Below are positions 5,691 through 8,082 of a stretch of DNA of 8,082 bases, piece after piece. How positions within the stretch are numbered: the stretch's first letter is position 1; every line of letters starts with the position of its first letter. Under the pieces are notes generated by a model. The model was not told the DNA's origin. It worked only from the letters and a program-made list of their open reading frames with translations, and did not search any database. Source of the stretch: Campylobacterales bacterium (lineage in GTDB: Bacteria > Campylobacterota > Campylobacteria > Campylobacterales > QNZT01); NCBI GenBank assembly GCA_015489185.1, contig WGAE01000261.1:1-8082 (forward strand), written 5' to 3'. The translations under genes and the position numbers were made by a program.

Positions 5691-7004
5691 ATGATCAAAG
5701 AGGTAAAAACGGCGCTCTTTTCGGCAATGACAGCGGTTGTGCTGCTTGGCGGATGCGGCGGCTACGATAACGAAAACGAAAATGTCGTCGGGAGCAATCT
5801 GGTACTGACACCCGACACGTTCAAACCGGTCGTAACGGTAACAAAAGAACAAATTCAGGCGGGACTAGATGCCGCCGGGAGCGGTCAGCAGGCGTTACTG
5901 GGACTCAAATCTTACGTTATCAATTATAAAACCCGAGACGAACACGGCAAAGAGGTGGTGGCGTCAGGCTTGCTGACAATTCCCGACATCTCCCCGCAAT
6001 TCATGAAAGCATACAAAGCAAAAACCGGTACAGACTTTTCGCTTTCGATCGTCAGCGATCAGCACGGCACCATTTTTCTGAACAGTGAAGCGCCTAGCGT
6101 TGCGGCAAAAAGTTCACATATGCCGAATGATCTGGCAACGGCTTACAGCGCGGTTGCCGGTTTTATGACACTACAGCCAGATTATATCGGCTACGGGGCA
6201 TCTGCGGACCATCCGCATCCGTTTGTACTGGAAAAATCTCTGGCAAACAGCACGGTCGATATGATCGAAGCGGCGATTGCATTTGCCAACAAAGCGGGTC
6301 TGCCGATAAACGGTCAGGTATTTCTCTCCGGATACTCCGAAGGGGGATACGCGACGATGGCGGCGGCAAAAGAGATTCAGGAACATCATCCCGAAATTCA
6401 TCTGATGGCGGTCGCACCGATGGCTGGACCTTATGATATGGAAAAGATGGCGCTTGGAGCGATCTCCCAGCCGGTGATGGCGTTTCCACCCTATCTGGCG
6501 TTTGTGATCAAAGCGTATGCCGATACCTACGAAGATGTCAATCTCTCCGATGTGATCGTCGAGAAGTATCAACCTGTTGTCAATACCATCTTCGACGGAG
6601 AGCACAATACAACGGTCGCCTATCTCTCACTGCCAAATATGGTCCAGACGCACAATCCAGCCGATCAGGCTCCGGATAAACTCTTCAAAAGCAGCTTCAT
6701 GAGCGATTATCAGAACGATCCGAATCTGCCGCTACGTAAACATTTCAAAGAGAATTCACCGATCGACTGGAAACCGCAGATGCCGATGAAACTGATCCAC
6801 TGTAAAAACGACGACATTATCCCGTTTGCAATGAGCCAAATCGCCTATCAGGCTTTTGTGAATCAGGGTGCGACAAACGTGGAAATCGTACCGATCGAAG
6901 GGGTTCAGGCAACCCCGCCCGCAACGATTCACGGCGCGTGTGCGAAGGCAGCCTATCCGCAAGTAATCCAATGGTTCGATACGGTTAGAAAAGGAGGGAA
7001 ATAA
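5691..7004 (+). CDS. Lipoprotein alpha/beta hydrolase, secretory-lipase-like
   Basis: This 437-residue protein has a lipoprotein signal: a basic start, a hydrophobic core and lipobox LGGC with Cys22 as the lipidated residue. A polar, Asn/Glu-rich tether (YDNENENVVGSN) follows. It is expected at the cell envelope, probably on the outer membrane; no retention Asp follows Cys22 (the next residues are Gly-Gly). The body resembles the secretory lipase / esterase family (LIP type): SYVINYKTRDEHGKEVVASGLL (74-95), LQPDYIGYGAS (161-171), the nucleophile elbow GYSEGG with Ser216, MAGPYDM (244-250), HCKNDDIIPF with the probable acid Asp375, and TIHGACA with His414. The triad thus looks complete. The likely reaction is hydrolysis of lipid or other esters, with the substrate unknown. 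The next gene, a FadL-type channel, starts 2 bp after the stop. Its Shine-Dalgarno (AAGGAGG, 6991-6997) lies within this reading frame, so the genes are coupled. Confidence 0.86.
   Translation: MIKEVKTALFSAMTAVVLLGGCGGYDNENENVVGSNLVLTPDTFKPVVTVTKEQIQAGLDAAGSGQQALLGLKSYVINYKTRDEHGKEVVASGLLTIPDISPQFMKAYKAKTGTDFSLSIVSDQHGTIFLNSEAPSVAAKSSHMPNDLATAYSAVAGFMTLQPDYIGYGASADHPHPFVLEKSLANSTVDMIEAAIAFANKAGLPINGQVFLSGYSEGGYATMAAAKEIQEHHPEIHLMAVAPMAGPYDMEKMALGAISQPVMAFPPYLAFVIKAYADTYEDVNLSDVIVEKYQPVVNTIFDGEHNTTVAYLSLPNMVQTHNPADQAPDKLFKSSFMSDYQNDPNLPLRKHFKENSPIDWKPQMPMKLIHCKNDDIIPFAMSQIAYQAFVNQGATNVEIVPIEGVQATPPATIHGACAKAAYPQVIQWFDTVRKGGK
6991..6997 (+). promoter_or_regulatory. Shine-Dalgarno for the FadL-type gene, inside the lipase coding region
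   Basis: AAGGAGG lies 9 bp before the ATG at 7007 and within the last codons of the hydrolase (RKGGK). It fixes the FadL start and implies that the two genes are translated from one mRNA. Confidence 0.75.
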
Positions 7005-7006
7005 TC

Positions 7007-8082
7007 ATGTATAAAAGAGTAATCGCAATCGGTATCGCGACGGCGTCACTGCTGCAGGCAAGTGGATATCGTCTGCCCGAATCTTCGGTCAAATCGACCG
7101 CACTCAGCGCCGCTTATATCGCGGGAGCACACGGCGCCGACGCCACCTACTACAACCCGGCAAATATGGCATTTAACCCCAACCGTCATCAGGTTGAAGG
7201 CGATTTGATCTATATCAATCTTGCAGAGATCAAATATACCGACAAACGCGGGGCACTTTTCAACGGACATACCGAGGAGGAGAATCTCGCCGCACCCGGA
7301 TTCTTTTACAGCTCCAAATCATACGATGGATGGCGTTTCGGTCTTTCGCTCAATGTTCCGGGCGGACTCTCCAAACGGTGGAAAACCCCGTATCAGGAGC
7401 TTTTTGCCAAAGAGTTCACCCTCAAGATTGTCGAACTTAATCCCTCGTTTGCCTACAAAATCAACGACCGATTCGCCGTGGGCGGCGGGGTGCGTCTGGT
7501 CTACAGCGATGGGGTGGTCAAAAGTGACGGTATGCCCGTAACCCTCAAGTCACAGGGAGCGATCAACAAACCCGCCGCAAGAGACATGGAAGCCGATACC
7601 ACCGAGTACGGTTACAATCTGGCGTTGAGCTATCGCCCTCTTGACAATCTGAACATTGCGGCAACCTACCGCTCAAATGTCAATCTCAACCATGAAGGAA
7701 ACGCGAAACTCTATCTGAGCGGCACCAAACTCTACGACGGCGGTGCAAGTGTCGATGTGCCCCTGCCCGCCGTTGCGGCCTTTGCGGTTGCCTATAATTT
7801 CGGTCCGACAACGGTCGAACTGGAGTGGGACAGAACCTTCTGGTCCAAATATAAAAAACTCGACTTCCAGTTTAAAGATAACGTTCCTGTCGCACTCAAA
7901 TCGGGATTTGACGATCCCAAACCAAGAAACTGGAAAGATACCGACGCGTGGCGAATCGGTCTGACACACCGCTATAACGATAAACTGACCCTGATGGGCG
8001 GTCTTGCAATCGATGAAAATCCGGAACCGGACAAAAATCTCGGTTTCGAACTGCCAGACTCAGACGCCACCATCGTCAGTGC
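7007..8082 (+). CDS. FadL/OmpP1/TodX-family outer-membrane transport protein, N-terminal part
   Basis: The frame from the ATG at 7007 is open to the right edge: 358 codons plus two bases, with the C-terminus missing. A Sec signal peptide is evident (MYKRVIAIGIATASLLQA, cleavage probably after Ala18). The mature N-terminus SGYRLPESSVKSTALSAAYI, continuing to GADATYYNPANMAF (43-56), is the classic FadL hatch region with its conserved NPA(G/N)M. The remainder alternates amphipathic beta strands rich in Tyr, Phe and Gly with polar turns (e.g. WRFGLSLNVPGG, FAVGGGVRLVY, YGYNLALSYRP, VELEWDRTFWSKY), as expected for a 14-strand barrel. Members let hydrophobic compounds such as fatty acids or aromatic hydrocarbons cross the outer membrane; which one is used here cannot be told. 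Typical family length is about 420-460 residues, so perhaps 80 or so are missing. Being paired with a surface lipase suggests uptake of its hydrolysis products. Confidence 0.88.
   Translation, partial: MYKRVIAIGIATASLLQASGYRLPESSVKSTALSAAYIAGAHGADATYYNPANMAFNPNRHQVEGDLIYINLAEIKYTDKRGALFNGHTEEENLAAPGFFYSSKSYDGWRFGLSLNVPGGLSKRWKTPYQELFAKEFTLKIVELNPSFAYKINDRFAVGGGVRLVYSDGVVKSDGMPVTLKSQGAINKPAARDMEADTTEYGYNLALSYRPLDNLNIAATYRSNVNLNHEGNAKLYLSGTKLYDGGASVDVPLPAVAAFAVAYNFGPTTVELEWDRTFWSKYKKLDFQFKDNVPVALKSGFDDPKPRNWKDTDAWRIGLTHRYNDKLTLMGGLAIDENPEPDKNLGFELPDSDATIVS

Overview
The window most likely comes from a member of the Campylobacterota (Epsilonproteobacteria), probably a free-living sulfur- or hydrogen-oxidising type related to Sulfurimonas, Sulfuricurvum, Sulfurovum or Hydrogenimonas. 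The evidence is family-level: a class II DAHP synthase, a MurF with a multi-pass membrane N-terminus and a C-terminus ending in NDAPTFM, an alpha/beta hydrolase directly before murF (as I remember from Campylobacter and Helicobacter), and a Bpt leucyltransferase. Base composition looks balanced by eye, near 50% GC. No mobile elements, RNA genes, CRISPR arrays or phage genes were seen.

Layout. Bases 1-1720 (minus strand) hold an aromatic-pathway gene, class II DAHP synthase, followed 7 bp later by the N-terminal 121 residues of a DUF89/ARMT1-like damage-control phosphatase that runs off the left edge. Its promoter shares a 111-bp intergenic region (1721-1831) with a divergent plus-strand unit. 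That unit encodes a 148-residue single-pass membrane protein of unknown function, coupled by an ATGA overlap to bpt (N-end-rule leucyltransferase). bpt ends tail-to-tail, with overlapping stop codons, against a small minus-strand gene (3006-3386). That gene encodes a 126-residue protein of unknown function whose C-terminus carries a short peptide closely resembling the conserved FtsZ C-terminal tail.

From a compact 33-bp divergent promoter region (3387-3419), an alpha/beta hydrolase gene and a membrane-anchored murF run rightward and overlap by 17 bp. This is a cell-wall precursor unit. After an 89-bp gap with a clear -10 and a strong Shine-Dalgarno comes a second operon. It encodes a lipoprotein of the secretory-lipase-like alpha/beta hydrolase family and, 2 bp later, a FadL/OmpP1-type outer-membrane channel cut off by the right edge. 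Together these two look like a cell-surface system for lipid or ester hydrolysis and uptake of the hydrophobic product.

Most of the window is housekeeping DNA. The point most worth following is the FtsZ-tail-like peptide in the small protein beside murF. The lipase/FadL pair, the overlapping promoters (one possibly giving a leaderless mRNA) and the membrane form of MurF are secondary.
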